This document shows positions 25,410-33,584 of a DNA stretch of 36,065 nt, one piece after another; the first letter of the stretch is position 1; the number at the start of each line of letters is the position of its first letter. The position numbers and the translations under genes were made by a program. Source of the stretch: Bacillus alkalicellulosilyticus (GTDB lineage Bacteria > Bacillota > Bacilli > Bacillales > Bacillaceae_F); contig NZ_KV917382.1 in NCBI RefSeq assembly GCF_002019795.1, positions 166,334 through 202,398 on the forward strand. Direction: 5' to 3'. The notes beneath the pieces are model-generated. The model was not told where the DNA came from and did not search any database. It saw only the letters and a program-made list of their open reading frames with translations.

Positions 25410-25560
25410 AGAAAAACCTCACTTATTAGGAACGTACGTTCTTATTATACCATTTAATGAACGTTTTGGATACTGGCAACCACCATTCATATCTTCCTTA
25501 TTGCTAAAATATAAACAAACAATCCTTGAAGAGGTCGTCTTATGTGTAATGATAAAAGTT
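25410..25560. mobile_element. Left flank of the tnpB element
   Basis: Upstream of tnpB is a perfect 12-bp palindrome GAACGTACGTTC (25430-25441) inside a wider near-palindrome with AATAAG/CTTATT, probably the left-end hairpin or a regulator site. The outer boundary of the element cannot be fixed from one copy. It lies somewhere between here and the promoter at 25573. Confidence 0.45.
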
Positions 25561-25572
25561 TTATTTGTAAAC

Positions 25573-25601
25573 TTGTCAATTCTATAAATCTATTGTATGA
25601 T
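25573..25601 (+). promoter_or_regulatory. Promoter of the S1-protein operon
   Basis: TTGTCA (25573-25578) and TATGAT (25596-25601) are spaced by exactly 17 bp, a good SigA match. The leader would be about 150 nt long. Confidence 0.75.
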
Positions 25602-25645
25602 TTTAAATAACATTTGAGTAAAGTAAAAATTATATATTTATTGGG

Positions 25646-25706
25646 ACGCCCCAAAAATCGCAGTAGTACCAGTTATGGTCTATTGTGCATTTTTGGGGCG
25701 TTTTTG
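25646..25706 (+). terminator. Leader terminator 2 (before the S1-domain gene)
   Basis: A perfect 13-bp stem (ACGCCCCAAAAAT at 25646-25658 with its complement at 25689-25701) and a 30-nt loop holding ACCA/TGGT are followed by TTTTTGT. The start codon is about 55 nt further on. The hairpin lies downstream of the promoter at 25573, so it must be read through for expression. Confidence 0.85.
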
Positions 25707-25757
25707 TCTTTACTCTTTTAAAAAGCAAGTAAATATTTTGTTGTAGGAGGGTTATTC

Positions 25758-26660
25758 ATGGCAGAAGTATTAGATCAATCTTGGAAAAATCAAACGGAAC
25801 TTGAGACGTTAGCATCAATTAAACGAAACAACGAAATCACAAAAGGTGTTGTTCGTTCTGTCGCAATCCGAAAAATGCCTGTAGAAATTAACGGAAGAAT
25901 GGAAACGAAAGAAGTTGAAGTAGCCATTTTCATGCTAGAAGGCGGCATTAAAGCATACTGCCCCGCTCACGAATTTTCTGCAAGGGAGTTTCGTTCATTA
26001 ACTGGTTTTGTAGGAACCATCCAAGAATTCACAATTGAACAAATTGACCTTGATAATCGTATAGCTATAGTAAGTGTTAAAAATGCCGATGCTCAGAAGA
26101 ATGAATTCTTTTGGGACGAGCTAAATTATTTAGACAAAAAAGGAGAACTCCAAGACAAAGTATATGAAGGTGTTATCTCAGGTTTTAATCCTGAATCGGA
26201 ACGTATCTTTGTTCGTATTAATGGTGTAGACTGCTTTATGTTGAAATACGACTGGGATCATGGTCGTATCCGTGATATTTCTTCCCAGATTGAACGTGGT
26301 ACAAAGGTAAGTGTAAAAGTATTGCGTATTGATGCTGAACGCAAATTGGTACAAGTTAGTCGAAAGGATGCTACCGAAGACCCTTTTGATATACTCGATC
26401 AACTAAAAGATATGGAAGCAGTTGCTGGAAAGGTAAGTGAGGTTCATCCTATTCACGGCATCTTCATTCAATTGGATGTTGGACTCGAAGTTAAAGGGAT
26501 GAAACCACGGTCACTAGAAGAACCAGTTGTTGGTGATATAGTGAGTTGTAAAGTAAGAACCATTGATAAAGAGAAGCGTCACTGTAAAGTTGTCATTATT
26601 GGGTATCCACGTGGAAAGCAAAAGAGAAAAGACTTAGGTTCGTTTCTATTTGAACAATGA
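25758..26660 (+). CDS. S1-domain RNA-binding protein (three OB-fold repeats)
   Basis: A 300-residue protein with three S1-like units at about residues 26-108, 133-205 and 215-285. The third has the best consensus (V-A-G-K-V-S-E-V-H-P-I-H-G-I-F-I-Q-L). The second ends V-Q-V-S-R-K, typical of the last S1 strand. S1 repeats bind single-stranded RNA. It is shorter than ribosomal S1 (four or six repeats) and so is a plasmid-specific protein. It is the first gene after a terminator-bearing leader, and its stop overlaps the next start (ATGA). A role in passing the leader terminators of the transfer operons is an attractive but untested idea; translation control is another. Confidence 0.8.
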   Translation: MAEVLDQSWKNQTELETLASIKRNNEITKGVVRSVAIRKMPVEINGRMETKEVEVAIFMLEGGIKAYCPAHEFSAREFRSLTGFVGTIQEFTIEQIDLDNRIAIVSVKNADAQKNEFFWDELNYLDKKGELQDKVYEGVISGFNPESERIFVRINGVDCFMLKYDWDHGRIRDISSQIERGTKVSVKVLRIDAERKLVQVSRKDATEDPFDILDQLKDMEAVAGKVSEVHPIHGIFIQLDVGLEVKGMKPRSLEEPVVGDIVSCKVRTIDKEKRHCKVVIIGYPRGKQKRKDLGSFLFEQ

Positions 26661-27631
26661 GTAAAGTAGAAGTCACTACCGATGATGTACTAGAGTATCC
26701 GTACTACTACACAAAAAAAGGAGAGGTCCCAATTTGGGATCACCCTCTCCTAGTCGGTTATAAAAAGCTACCACAAAATTATTATCCATATGTCACAATT
26801 GAATCAGTGTTATCTCTTTATCTACGCAGAAAGATTGACGATGACGATATTCTTGTTCTTAAAGTATTAGGTGATGCTGTTTGCTGCAATGAAGATCAAC
26901 TTCGTCGTTACTTAGCGGGGAAAATGTCGCGGTCTGAAGTATCAAAACGGCTTGAAAAGTTTAGAAGATATGGTCTCGTAGAAAGATGGAAAGTTCGTAT
27001 CAAATCAGATGAAAATGATGAAGTTAAACCACCCGCTCCCTTTGTATTAGGAATAGCTGGATTTAAGTTATTAAAACATTATTATAATAAAGACTTCTTT
27101 ATGGACCCTAATCGCTGGGACACATTAGGGGTTGGAGCTATCCAACGCTATGTAGCGGTCAACGAACTTCGATGTCGTTTGATTGAGGGCAAGGTCGCTA
27201 GAAAGTGGAAATGGAATGCCTTGATTGGTTCTGATAAACGAATTAAAAAACCTTTAGGAGTTGCAGAAATAGAATCTCCAAGAGGAAAACTTAACTTCTT
27301 TATTGAAAGAGCACAAATGAGTCAAGACTTTGTTGGATTTTTAAAAGACAAATTGTTCAGTTGGCGAAAGGTATATGAAAAGTACGGATACTTACCAGTG
27401 ACGGACTTTCAAAACAACAATCCTACCGTCATCATTTTGTTTGTCTCCACTCTCTCAGTTGCACAGAAAATACACTCTGAGTTGTTGTTGGATACTTATC
27501 CGTTCAATTTATGGGTTTGTGTAGAAGAAGATATGTTAGAAAAAGGTATAACGTCTGCTTTTTATAGACCATCAGAGGATAAATTAATTCGGATGAAGGG
27601 TGATTTTCTTGATCAAAACAACGAATCATAG
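26657..27631 (+). CDS. Winged-helix protein, distant relative of the replication-relaxation family
   Basis: A 324-residue protein with a winged helix at about residues 60-125 (D-D-D-I-L-V-L-K-V-L-G-D-A-V ... S-R-S-E-V-S-K-R-L-E-K-F-R-R-Y-G-L-V) and a mixed alpha/beta second half with V-A-E-I-E-S (about 202-207) and F-F-I-E-R (about 214-218). The plan is like the 439-residue protein at 20113: an N-terminal DNA-binding domain followed by a nuclease-like fold. The PD-(D/E)xK pattern is much weaker here. Translational coupling to the S1 protein (4-nt overlap) suggests that the two act together. Confidence 0.55.
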   Translation: MSKVEVTTDDVLEYPYYYTKKGEVPIWDHPLLVGYKKLPQNYYPYVTIESVLSLYLRRKIDDDDILVLKVLGDAVCCNEDQLRRYLAGKMSRSEVSKRLEKFRRYGLVERWKVRIKSDENDEVKPPAPFVLGIAGFKLLKHYYNKDFFMDPNRWDTLGVGAIQRYVAVNELRCRLIEGKVARKWKWNALIGSDKRIKKPLGVAEIESPRGKLNFFIERAQMSQDFVGFLKDKLFSWRKVYEKYGYLPVTDFQNNNPTVIILFVSTLSVAQKIHSELLLDTYPFNLWVCVEEDMLEKGITSAFYRPSEDKLIRMKGDFLDQNNES

Positions 27632-27645
27632 CGAGGGAAAGACGA

Positions 27646-28272
27646 ATGAATTATACAAATGATAAAACAATCCAACCAACTACTACTCCTATCTCATTTA
27701 AACCCCTAGAAGAGTTGTGGAATCATGATTTGTACACCTTTCAACATTCATTACGAGTTGCTGAGTTGCTACACAAATTTGCAAAGTACCTTAGTTACAG
27801 TGATACCACCATACATTTGTTGTATGAACTTGGTGCCAAACATGACGTTGGAAAAATCATCATTCCAACGTCTATCTTAAATAAAACAGACGCTCTTCAA
27901 CACTTTGAAAAACAAAAGATTTTCATGCATACCATTTTTGGAAGAGAAATACTGAAGCATTACCATACAGACGAAGTTTTCTTGGATTCAGTCCTGTACC
28001 ACCACGAAAATGAAGATGGTTCTGGTTACCCTCATGGTATATCGGGTAGTAATATTCCCATGTACGCTAAGATGTTGCGAGTAGTGGATAGTTATGACGC
28101 GATGACGAACAATCGTAGTTATCAAAATGCGTTTCCTCCAGAAGTCGCATTAGAAGAACTTAGAAGCTTAAGCGGGAAATGGTATGACCCGGAAGTTGTT
28201 GATAACTTTATAAAAATGATGAAGCTACTTGAGGAATCAAAAGAAGAATCTAAAACAATCTTACGGTATTAG
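27646..28272 (+). CDS. HD-GYP domain protein, probable cyclic-dinucleotide phosphodiesterase
   Basis: A 208-residue protein consisting almost only of an HD-GYP domain. H34, H66-D67, H119-H120-E121, the G-S-G-Y-P of the GYP motif (125-129) and R145-V-V-D-S-Y-D-A-M-T-N (D148, D151) are all present, so metal binding and hydrolysis of c-di-GMP or a related dinucleotide are likely. There is no receiver or sensor domain, and no cyclase in the window. It is the third gene of the S1 operon, 14 nt after the second, with GAGGGAAAG as ribosome site. It directly precedes the Tad-like cluster, consistent with control of surface appendage or attachment by the second messenger. Confidence 0.88.
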   Translation: MNYTNDKTIQPTTTPISFKPLEELWNHDLYTFQHSLRVAELLHKFAKYLSYSDTTIHLLYELGAKHDVGKIIIPTSILNKTDALQHFEKQKIFMHTIFGREILKHYHTDEVFLDSVLYHHENEDGSGYPHGISGSNIPMYAKMLRVVDSYDAMTNNRSYQNAFPPEVALEELRSLSGKWYDPEVVDNFIKMMKLLEESKEESKTILRY

Positions 28273-28310
28273 AGAGTTAGGAGATTGTCTATACAACTTT
28301 TTCCAAATAG

Positions 28311-28339
28311 TTGACGCTTAAAATGATTAATGATACTAT
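28311..28339 (+). promoter_or_regulatory. Promoter of the Tad-like cluster
   Basis: TTGACG (28311-28316) and TACTAT (28334-28339) are spaced by 17 bp, with TG one base ahead of the -10 box. The leader would be about 190 nt. Confidence 0.8.
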
Positions 28340-28384
28340 ATGTTTACCATCCTTTCTTAAAGTTTTATAACTTTTGAGAAAGAT

Positions 28385-28419
28385 TCCTAGTGCCAACTAT
28401 TCAATAGTTAGCACTAGGA
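28385..28419 (+). promoter_or_regulatory. First hairpin in the Tad-cluster leader
   Basis: TCCTAGTGC-AACTATT pairs with AATAGTT-GCACTAGGA (one C-A mismatch, 1-nt centre). It has no U-run and lies between the promoter and the leader terminator. It may be an RNA element that influences the terminator, or a DNA operator. Confidence 0.6.
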
Positions 28420-28441
28420 ACATATCAATATTCCGGGAAGG

Positions 28442-28512
28442 ACCCGAAAAAATCATGAGATGTTACTACTCTATTAGTAATATTCTTAATCGTGATTTTT
28501 TCGGGTTCTTTT
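28442..28512 (+). terminator. Leader terminator 3 (before the Tad-like cluster)
   Basis: A 16-bp stem (ACCCGAAAAAATCATG at 28442-28457, with its near-complement at 28491-28506, one G-U) is followed by TCTTTTTG. The 33-nt loop holds a perfect TTACTA/TAGTAA hairpin. Only about 27 nt, mostly ribosome site, remain before the ATG at 28539. It would also stop read-through from the HD-GYP operon. Confidence 0.85.
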
Positions 28513-28538
28513 TGTGTTTCAAGGAGTGAAAGGCAGAA

Positions 28539-30107
28539 ATGAAAAAAGTCTTATTGGCGATAGGGAGTGGCGATTATAGTAAAATACTCCGCAGGCGTTT
28601 TGATATGCACCTTGATTCATTTGAAGTCTCCGAGCAAGAAGTCATGCACCGCCGCTATCTTTACGAAATATTAGATTTAGAAAAACCCGATATTTTAATA
28701 CTGCATGATTATTATCTCGCAAGTGACTTAAGTTCAAAAGCCGAAAAAGAACAGGAATGGATATCCTTTATACAAACCATACGTGAACAGTATGACGATG
28801 CGGTTCGTGTAGTATTCCTTTGCGAAAGAGAAAAAGGAGACCCCTTTTTAGCAAGCCTTGTTCATAATCACGTATTGGACATTTTTTACAGTAATGCTAT
28901 AGATATGACTCAAATGATTGACCAGCTTAAAGATAAACCAAGATTTTCAAGAGTTTCTAAATTAACTACAACAGGTAACCTTTCTTCAGTAAGTAGTATT
29001 GAACGTCTTGAAGAAAATGAAAGAGAGATTCCTCAAGATACACAGGAAGAAAAAGAAGTAGTTTCATTAGAAGATGCAAAACAAAAGGCACCGAAAAAAG
29101 AGTCAAGCACTCAAACTAGTGAACAAACTCCACCAAAAGAGAAAAAGGAAAAGCCTGAAAAAAAACCAAGACCAATTATAAAAAAAGTTGTAGAGAAGAA
29201 AGTAAATATCGTTAATAAGCAAGTCATCAAGAGAGATTATCATATTGAAATTACTAATCAAGTTGAAAGGGTAGTTGGAGTTCCACTTGAGAAAAAATTA
29301 GTTTTAGTGGGTAGTCCCTTTCCAAGGAGCGGAAGTACTTTCGTATCCCATTTGTTGGCCAGAGAATTAGCGAAGATAGGCGTGACTGTGACATATATTG
29401 AAAGTCCATATTCTACCGCTTATTCATACGACCGTTTTGGGGGACATAATGACATTCCAAATTACCGAAGCAAGTTTTATCAATTTACAAAAGAAATTGA
29501 CCCTAAGTTAAAAAGTACTTTTGATTGGACTTATTCTGATGTAAATCTCATTGTTAAACACCCTGACAATGAACCCATTTATGATCTTAATGAAATCCCT
29601 TTTGATGTCTATATAAAGATATTACTTGCTCAGCAATCAATAGTAACGATAGTGGATGTTGGAACAGACTGGCACCAAGAAATATACCGAGACCTTTACG
29701 ACATTGCTACTCATGCATACTTTATTGTTGAACCTGATATAAGTAACATTCAGTACCTGGAAGACCCTGATAATATACACACTTCCTTTTTTAGAGAAGT
29801 GCTAAGTCATCAAAAGAGTTCTTTAATTGGTAATCGGTTTGACAATGAGTTATTAGAGAATGAATTGCTTGCGGATTTATACAAAGAAACCATTACAACT
29901 TGTATTCCCCATTTTTCATCAGTTGATGTCTTTACAAGTCATCACAGTGCTTCATTCTTAAATGATTTAAAAAAACCAAACCCAATGATTTATGATTCTC
30001 TGTTACCAATCATAAAAGACTTACTGCCTCCTGAATATCTTAAAAAACAAAAAGGTGGCTTATTCTCAGGCTTATTTAGCAAAAAAGTAAACATACGTAA
30101 AACTTAG
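28539..30107 (+). CDS. TadZ/CpaE-like protein with degenerate P-loop (first)
   Basis: A 522-residue protein. Residues 1-135 look like a receiver-type alpha/beta domain, as in TadZ/CpaE. Residues 145-225 are a charged, Pro/Lys/Glu-rich linker. From 250 on is a MinD/ParA-like fold. Its P-loop reads G-S-P-F-P-R-S-G-S-T-F (258-268): the glycine-rich loop is there but the invariant lysine is missing, so ATP binding is doubtful. TadZ proteins place the pilus machine at the pole or division site. It is the first gene of the cluster, preceded by an AAGGAG site. A second, shorter TadZ-like protein is encoded two genes on, so the two may form a heterodimer. Confidence 0.65.
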   Translation: MKKVLLAIGSGDYSKILRRRFDMHLDSFEVSEQEVMHRRYLYEILDLEKPDILILHDYYLASDLSSKAEKEQEWISFIQTIREQYDDAVRVVFLCEREKGDPFLASLVHNHVLDIFYSNAIDMTQMIDQLKDKPRFSRVSKLTTTGNLSSVSSIERLEENEREIPQDTQEEKEVVSLEDAKQKAPKKESSTQTSEQTPPKEKKEKPEKKPRPIIKKVVEKKVNIVNKQVIKRDYHIEITNQVERVVGVPLEKKLVLVGSPFPRSGSTFVSHLLARELAKIGVTVTYIESPYSTAYSYDRFGGHNDIPNYRSKFYQFTKEIDPKLKSTFDWTYSDVNLIVKHPDNEPIYDLNEIPFDVYIKILLAQQSIVTIVDVGTDWHQEIYRDLYDIATHAYFIVEPDISNIQYLEDPDNIHTSFFREVLSHQKSSLIGNRFDNELLENELLADLYKETITTCIPHFSSVDVFTSHHSASFLNDLKKPNPMIYDSLLPIIKDLLPPEYLKKQKGGLFSGLFSKKVNIRKT

Positions 30108-30117
30108 GAGGAAGACC

Positions 30118-30843
30118 ATGAAACCACGAACAAAGATTTTCTTAGGTGTATTCACCTCACTACTAGTGATAACATTTATCCCTATTTATGACTTCTTTAT
30201 AAAAAATAAAATTGATAGTGTAGAGGTCGTCGTTGTTAAAGCAGGGAGCGAAATCCTTCCCACTGAAGCGATTACTGAATCAAACTTGTCCATTGAACGC
30301 CGGAGAAGACAGGACTTAATCTCTGAGGTCGTTCTTGCATCGGATATCAGAGATATTTTGGGTTATGATGCAGCTCAACTACTTGTTAGTAATAGCATGA
30401 TTTCAAGAAAAATGGTGGACTTTGATAACCTTGTTCCAGATGAGAGTGAGGGAGAATCGATTCGTCCTATTATCAGTGACATGATTTATGCCATGCCAGG
30501 CTCTCTTAGGAGGAAAGACCATATTGACATTTACACCATAAGTAGCGCTCGGCTAGAAGAACAAAACAAGTCAGAAAACAAAGCTTCGTCTATAAAAGAA
30601 GAGGATGTAAAACTAGGTGTACTCGGCCAACCCATCTTAACTTCAGTAAGAGTCGTTTATGTGAAAGATTCAGGGAATAAAGAAGTTACTAGCGCAGATG
30701 AAGTAAGGACAAGTGAAGATGAAAGACTGAATGCGACAGGCAATATTTCGGACTTAGAACTTATTTTAAACGAAGAGGACTTCCAGCGTTTAATGGATGC
30801 TGTTATCGGAAACGAGATGAAACTTTACATTACATACAACTAA
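30118..30843 (+). CDS. CpaB/RcpC-like pilus assembly protein (SAF domain)
   Basis: A 241-residue protein with one N-terminal membrane helix (about 8-27) and the rest outside the cell. Residues 34-90 show the SAF-type start of CpaB: V-V-V-V-K-A-G-S-E-I, then S-N-L-S-I-E-R-R-R and a second strand pair ending S-R-K-M-V. CpaB/RcpC proteins help form the channel or guide the pilus. In Gram-positives without an outer membrane they probably act in the wall. TAGGAGG lies 8 nt before the ATG, and the gap to the previous gene is 10 nt. Confidence 0.7.
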   Translation: MKPRTKIFLGVFTSLLVITFIPIYDFFIKNKIDSVEVVVVKAGSEILPTEAITESNLSIERRRRQDLISEVVLASDIRDILGYDAAQLLVSNSMISRKMVDFDNLVPDESEGESIRPIISDMIYAMPGSLRRKDHIDIYTISSARLEEQNKSENKASSIKEEDVKLGVLGQPILTSVRVVYVKDSGNKEVTSADEVRTSEDERLNATGNISDLELILNEEDFQRLMDAVIGNEMKLYITYN

Positions 30844-30873
30844 TTCTGTCGTAAGAGAAAGAAGAGGGATTAC

Positions 30874-32058
30874 ATGATAATCGGTGTTTTAAGTAATAAA
30901 AGCGCATATAAAGAGTTGTTTCAAAAAAATGATTTTGTTGATGTCGCTTTACTATTTGATAGTTTGAAAAATAACAACCTAAATCCTAACGAAATTGAAA
31001 TATTGTTGGTTGATGGACAAATATTCCCTAATGACAATCTATCGGAAATAAGGGATGCGTTTCCTACTTCAAAAGTATTTTATAAACTTCACCAAATTCC
31101 TAGTGACGTCATCACACGTAATATAGAACGTATATGTTCCGCTCATAAAATCACACCAATAAATGCGTATTATACGGTGGAACAAGCTGTTAGTGACGTA
31201 TTGACTGTCATTGGGAAACAAAACGGGTACGGTACCCACCAAATTGTTAGTTTTTTTGGAACTCATGGTGGTTCAGGTGTTAGTACAACGGTTTTTAGTA
31301 TAGCAAAATCTATAGCTGAAAGGGTTAATGAGAAGGTACTCGTCCTCAGTTTAAATGCCTGGGACCCAGCTGATTATTTTTATCAGTACAAAGGTAAACA
31401 TTTAAATGACATTAAAGTTGACCTTAAAACAAAAAGTCTGACCCCTTCCAAACTTGGCGAATCCGTTTATCAATATAAGAATTTTTATCACTTAGCGGGG
31501 AATCGGGATATAAAATTACAGCGTTTTTTTAAAACAGATGAAATTAATCATTTACTTGAAGTAGCAAAAGAAATGTTTGATGTGATTCTGATAGATGGTG
31601 GAACACATTTCGATACAGCCATAGCAACTCAAGCCTATGTATCTAGTAGTCTCCGGTTTGTCGTTACCACACAAGATGAAAAAGGGTATAGAGGCTATTT
31701 CCCTCACGTTTTTCAACAACTCATTGAACCATCGGGAGGGAAACGTTCTGATTTTATGTTAATCATTAATCGGTTCCAACCGAATATGTCTCTTATTGGT
31801 GAAAAAGACTTAGAACTCGAATTAGAAATGTCGAGAGTTACTACAATTCCTGATGTTGATGTTCTTGGTGCTGTGTCCATACATCAAAAAAACCTACTAT
31901 ATGATATGGCTGATGGGTATTACAAGAAAAACATTGACCTTGTTGCAAATCTAATTATTACGGAAGCTAGGTTGAAAGAGAAGGCACCATCTTTCAATGA
32001 AAATACTAAAACCAAGAGTTTCTTTAAATCCCTATTTACTAAAGAAGGAGTTGAGTAA
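30874..32058 (+). CDS. TadZ/CpaE-like ParA-family protein (second)
   Basis: A 394-residue protein: receiver-like domain in residues 1-110, MinD/ParA-like fold from about 122. The deviant Walker A reads G-T-H-G-G-S-G-V-S-T-T (129-139): the signature lysine near the start and the catalytic lysine are both replaced (canonical KGGxGKTT). The Walker B-like F-D-V-I-L-I-D-G-G is at about 235-243. Members of this family normally position the Tad motor. Two different TadZ-like proteins, both without the P-loop lysine, is unusual. The gap to the ATPase gene is 2 nt. Confidence 0.7.
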   Translation: MIIGVLSNKSAYKELFQKNDFVDVALLFDSLKNNNLNPNEIEILLVDGQIFPNDNLSEIRDAFPTSKVFYKLHQIPSDVITRNIERICSAHKITPINAYYTVEQAVSDVLTVIGKQNGYGTHQIVSFFGTHGGSGVSTTVFSIAKSIAERVNEKVLVLSLNAWDPADYFYQYKGKHLNDIKVDLKTKSLTPSKLGESVYQYKNFYHLAGNRDIKLQRFFKTDEINHLLEVAKEMFDVILIDGGTHFDTAIATQAYVSSSLRFVVTTQDEKGYRGYFPHVFQQLIEPSGGKRSDFMLIINRFQPNMSLIGEKDLELELEMSRVTTIPDVDVLGAVSIHQKNLLYDMADGYYKKNIDLVANLIITEARLKEKAPSFNENTKTKSFFKSLFTKEGVE

Positions 32059-32060
32059 CG

Positions 32061-33584
32061 ATGTCCGCTGTATTAGATAAAGCCATTGAAGATATCGAAT
32101 CTCAACTCGGACTTAAAGAGGAACCCTTTGACCCTTCAAAATGGCTTTCGGAGACTATTGCTGAAAATGGACTTGAACAAAATACGGTTACTACTTTTGA
32201 ACGAAAAAAATCCTTCACACATATTTGTAAAACGGTCCGAGAAGTTCTCGATAAGAATGTAGATATTGAAGATAGTCAGAGTTCGTCAGGGAAAGCAGGG
32301 GACCAGTGGTTAAACCTTGTATATAGAGCCGTTATCGGTGATGAACAAGCTATGGCATATATCATATCAAAGATTACTGAAGTTCTTCGAAATCAAAACA
32401 TAACTTCTACCGACTATCCCACCTTTTATGACAGTTTAGGAGAAGCCATTTTCCATGAAGTATGGGGAGTTAGCGTTCTTCATAAATGGGACAAGTACCC
32501 TAACAGTGAAGCAGCGGTTATCAGAGGTACAGAACTTTGGATGGATATTAAGGGGAAGTTCGTTAAACAGGAAGAAGAGTTTGAGAATAAAGACGTTGTT
32601 GAACGAGTAAAACGAGCGTTTGTGAAAAGAACAAAAGATGCCGTTATAAATGAACAAAATCCTGAATTAGAGATTGAAAGAGAAGACGGAAGTAGAATCA
32701 CAATGATTCAAAAACCAAGAGCAAGAGATAACTATATCATGTTTAGAAGATTTATCGTGAAAGATATCACCTTATATGAACAGGCTAGATTAAAAACGAT
32801 TCGGGATGTTGATATACCAATCTTTCAAGCACTTTCCAGAACGATGTGTAATATCATTTTTGCTGGACGAGTAAGGTCGGCAAAATCAACATTTATGAAA
32901 TCGATGTTACGAGAAAGAGACCCCAGTTATGTTATGGCTGTTATGGAAAAACACTTTGAATTGCAACTTAGTGAACAAATGAAAGATAGACTATGTTTTG
33001 AAATTCAAGCAAAAGAAGGAGATTTACACAAGGCTGTTCCAAGGTTACTGCGTATGGAGCATGATTTTATCGTCGTTGGTGAAATTCGGTCTTTAGAAAC
33101 AGAAGGCTACCTGCAAGCATGTGAAAGGGGAGAGCGTGGTGCAGTTTCTACGTATCATTTAACTACTGTGGAACATGTGGCGCCGCAAATTACTCGTCAT
33201 ATTCTAGATGAGTTTCCAAATCGGAACTATGAAAACGAACTAGAACGTGTAGCAAGAAACATCGACATTATTATTACCATGAGTGCTGACAGAGATAGAC
33301 GTAAAAAACGTGTAATAGGAGTAACTGAAGTATTGTGGGATGAAGAAAACAAAACTTATGGTACTCAAGACTTAATTCGATATAGTCCCATAACAAAAAC
33401 CTATTATTACTCAGCGAACCTATCAAAGACTTTGTTACATTTAATGGCTGAAGAAAATCTTGAAGAGACTAAAACACTTGTCAGACTGTTAAGGCAACGT
33501 GAACAGGAGTCCCCAATGAGTGACTATGACAAAATTGCAGATAATCTACTAATTAAAATATTAGAGGAAGATGTCAATGAATAG
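32061..33584 (+). CDS. CpaF/TadA-like secretion ATPase (VirB11/PilT superfamily)
   Basis: A 507-residue hexameric-type ATPase that would drive pilus assembly or secretion. Walker A is A-G-R-V-R-S-A-K-S-T (268-277): the Lys-Ser-Thr end is kept, but the usual G-S-G before Lys is R-S-A. Walker B I-V-V-G-E-I-R (337-343) with Glu 341, and the His-box S-T-Y-H (363-366), are as in CpaF (normally S-T-x-H). The N-terminal 240 residues are longer than the usual CpaF N-domain and poorly conserved. It overlaps tadB by 14 nt. Next to TadB/TadC-like proteins it belongs to a Tad system rather than a VirB11 type IV secretion system. Confidence 0.85.
   Translation: MSAVLDKAIEDIESQLGLKEEPFDPSKWLSETIAENGLEQNTVTTFERKKSFTHICKTVREVLDKNVDIEDSQSSSGKAGDQWLNLVYRAVIGDEQAMAYIISKITEVLRNQNITSTDYPTFYDSLGEAIFHEVWGVSVLHKWDKYPNSEAAVIRGTELWMDIKGKFVKQEEEFENKDVVERVKRAFVKRTKDAVINEQNPELEIEREDGSRITMIQKPRARDNYIMFRRFIVKDITLYEQARLKTIRDVDIPIFQALSRTMCNIIFAGRVRSAKSTFMKSMLRERDPSYVMAVMEKHFELQLSEQMKDRLCFEIQAKEGDLHKAVPRLLRMEHDFIVVGEIRSLETEGYLQACERGERGAVSTYHLTTVEHVAPQITRHILDEFPNRNYENELERVARNIDIIITMSADRDRRKKRVIGVTEVLWDEENKTYGTQDLIRYSPITKTYYYSANLSKTLLHLMAEENLEETKTLVRLLRQREQESPMSDYDKIADNLLIKILEEDVNE

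Noticed and set aside
32061-33584. VirB11 ATPase of a standard type IV secretion system
   Set aside because: Direct coupling with two T2SSF-fold proteins and a CpaB-like protein fits a Tad-type system.
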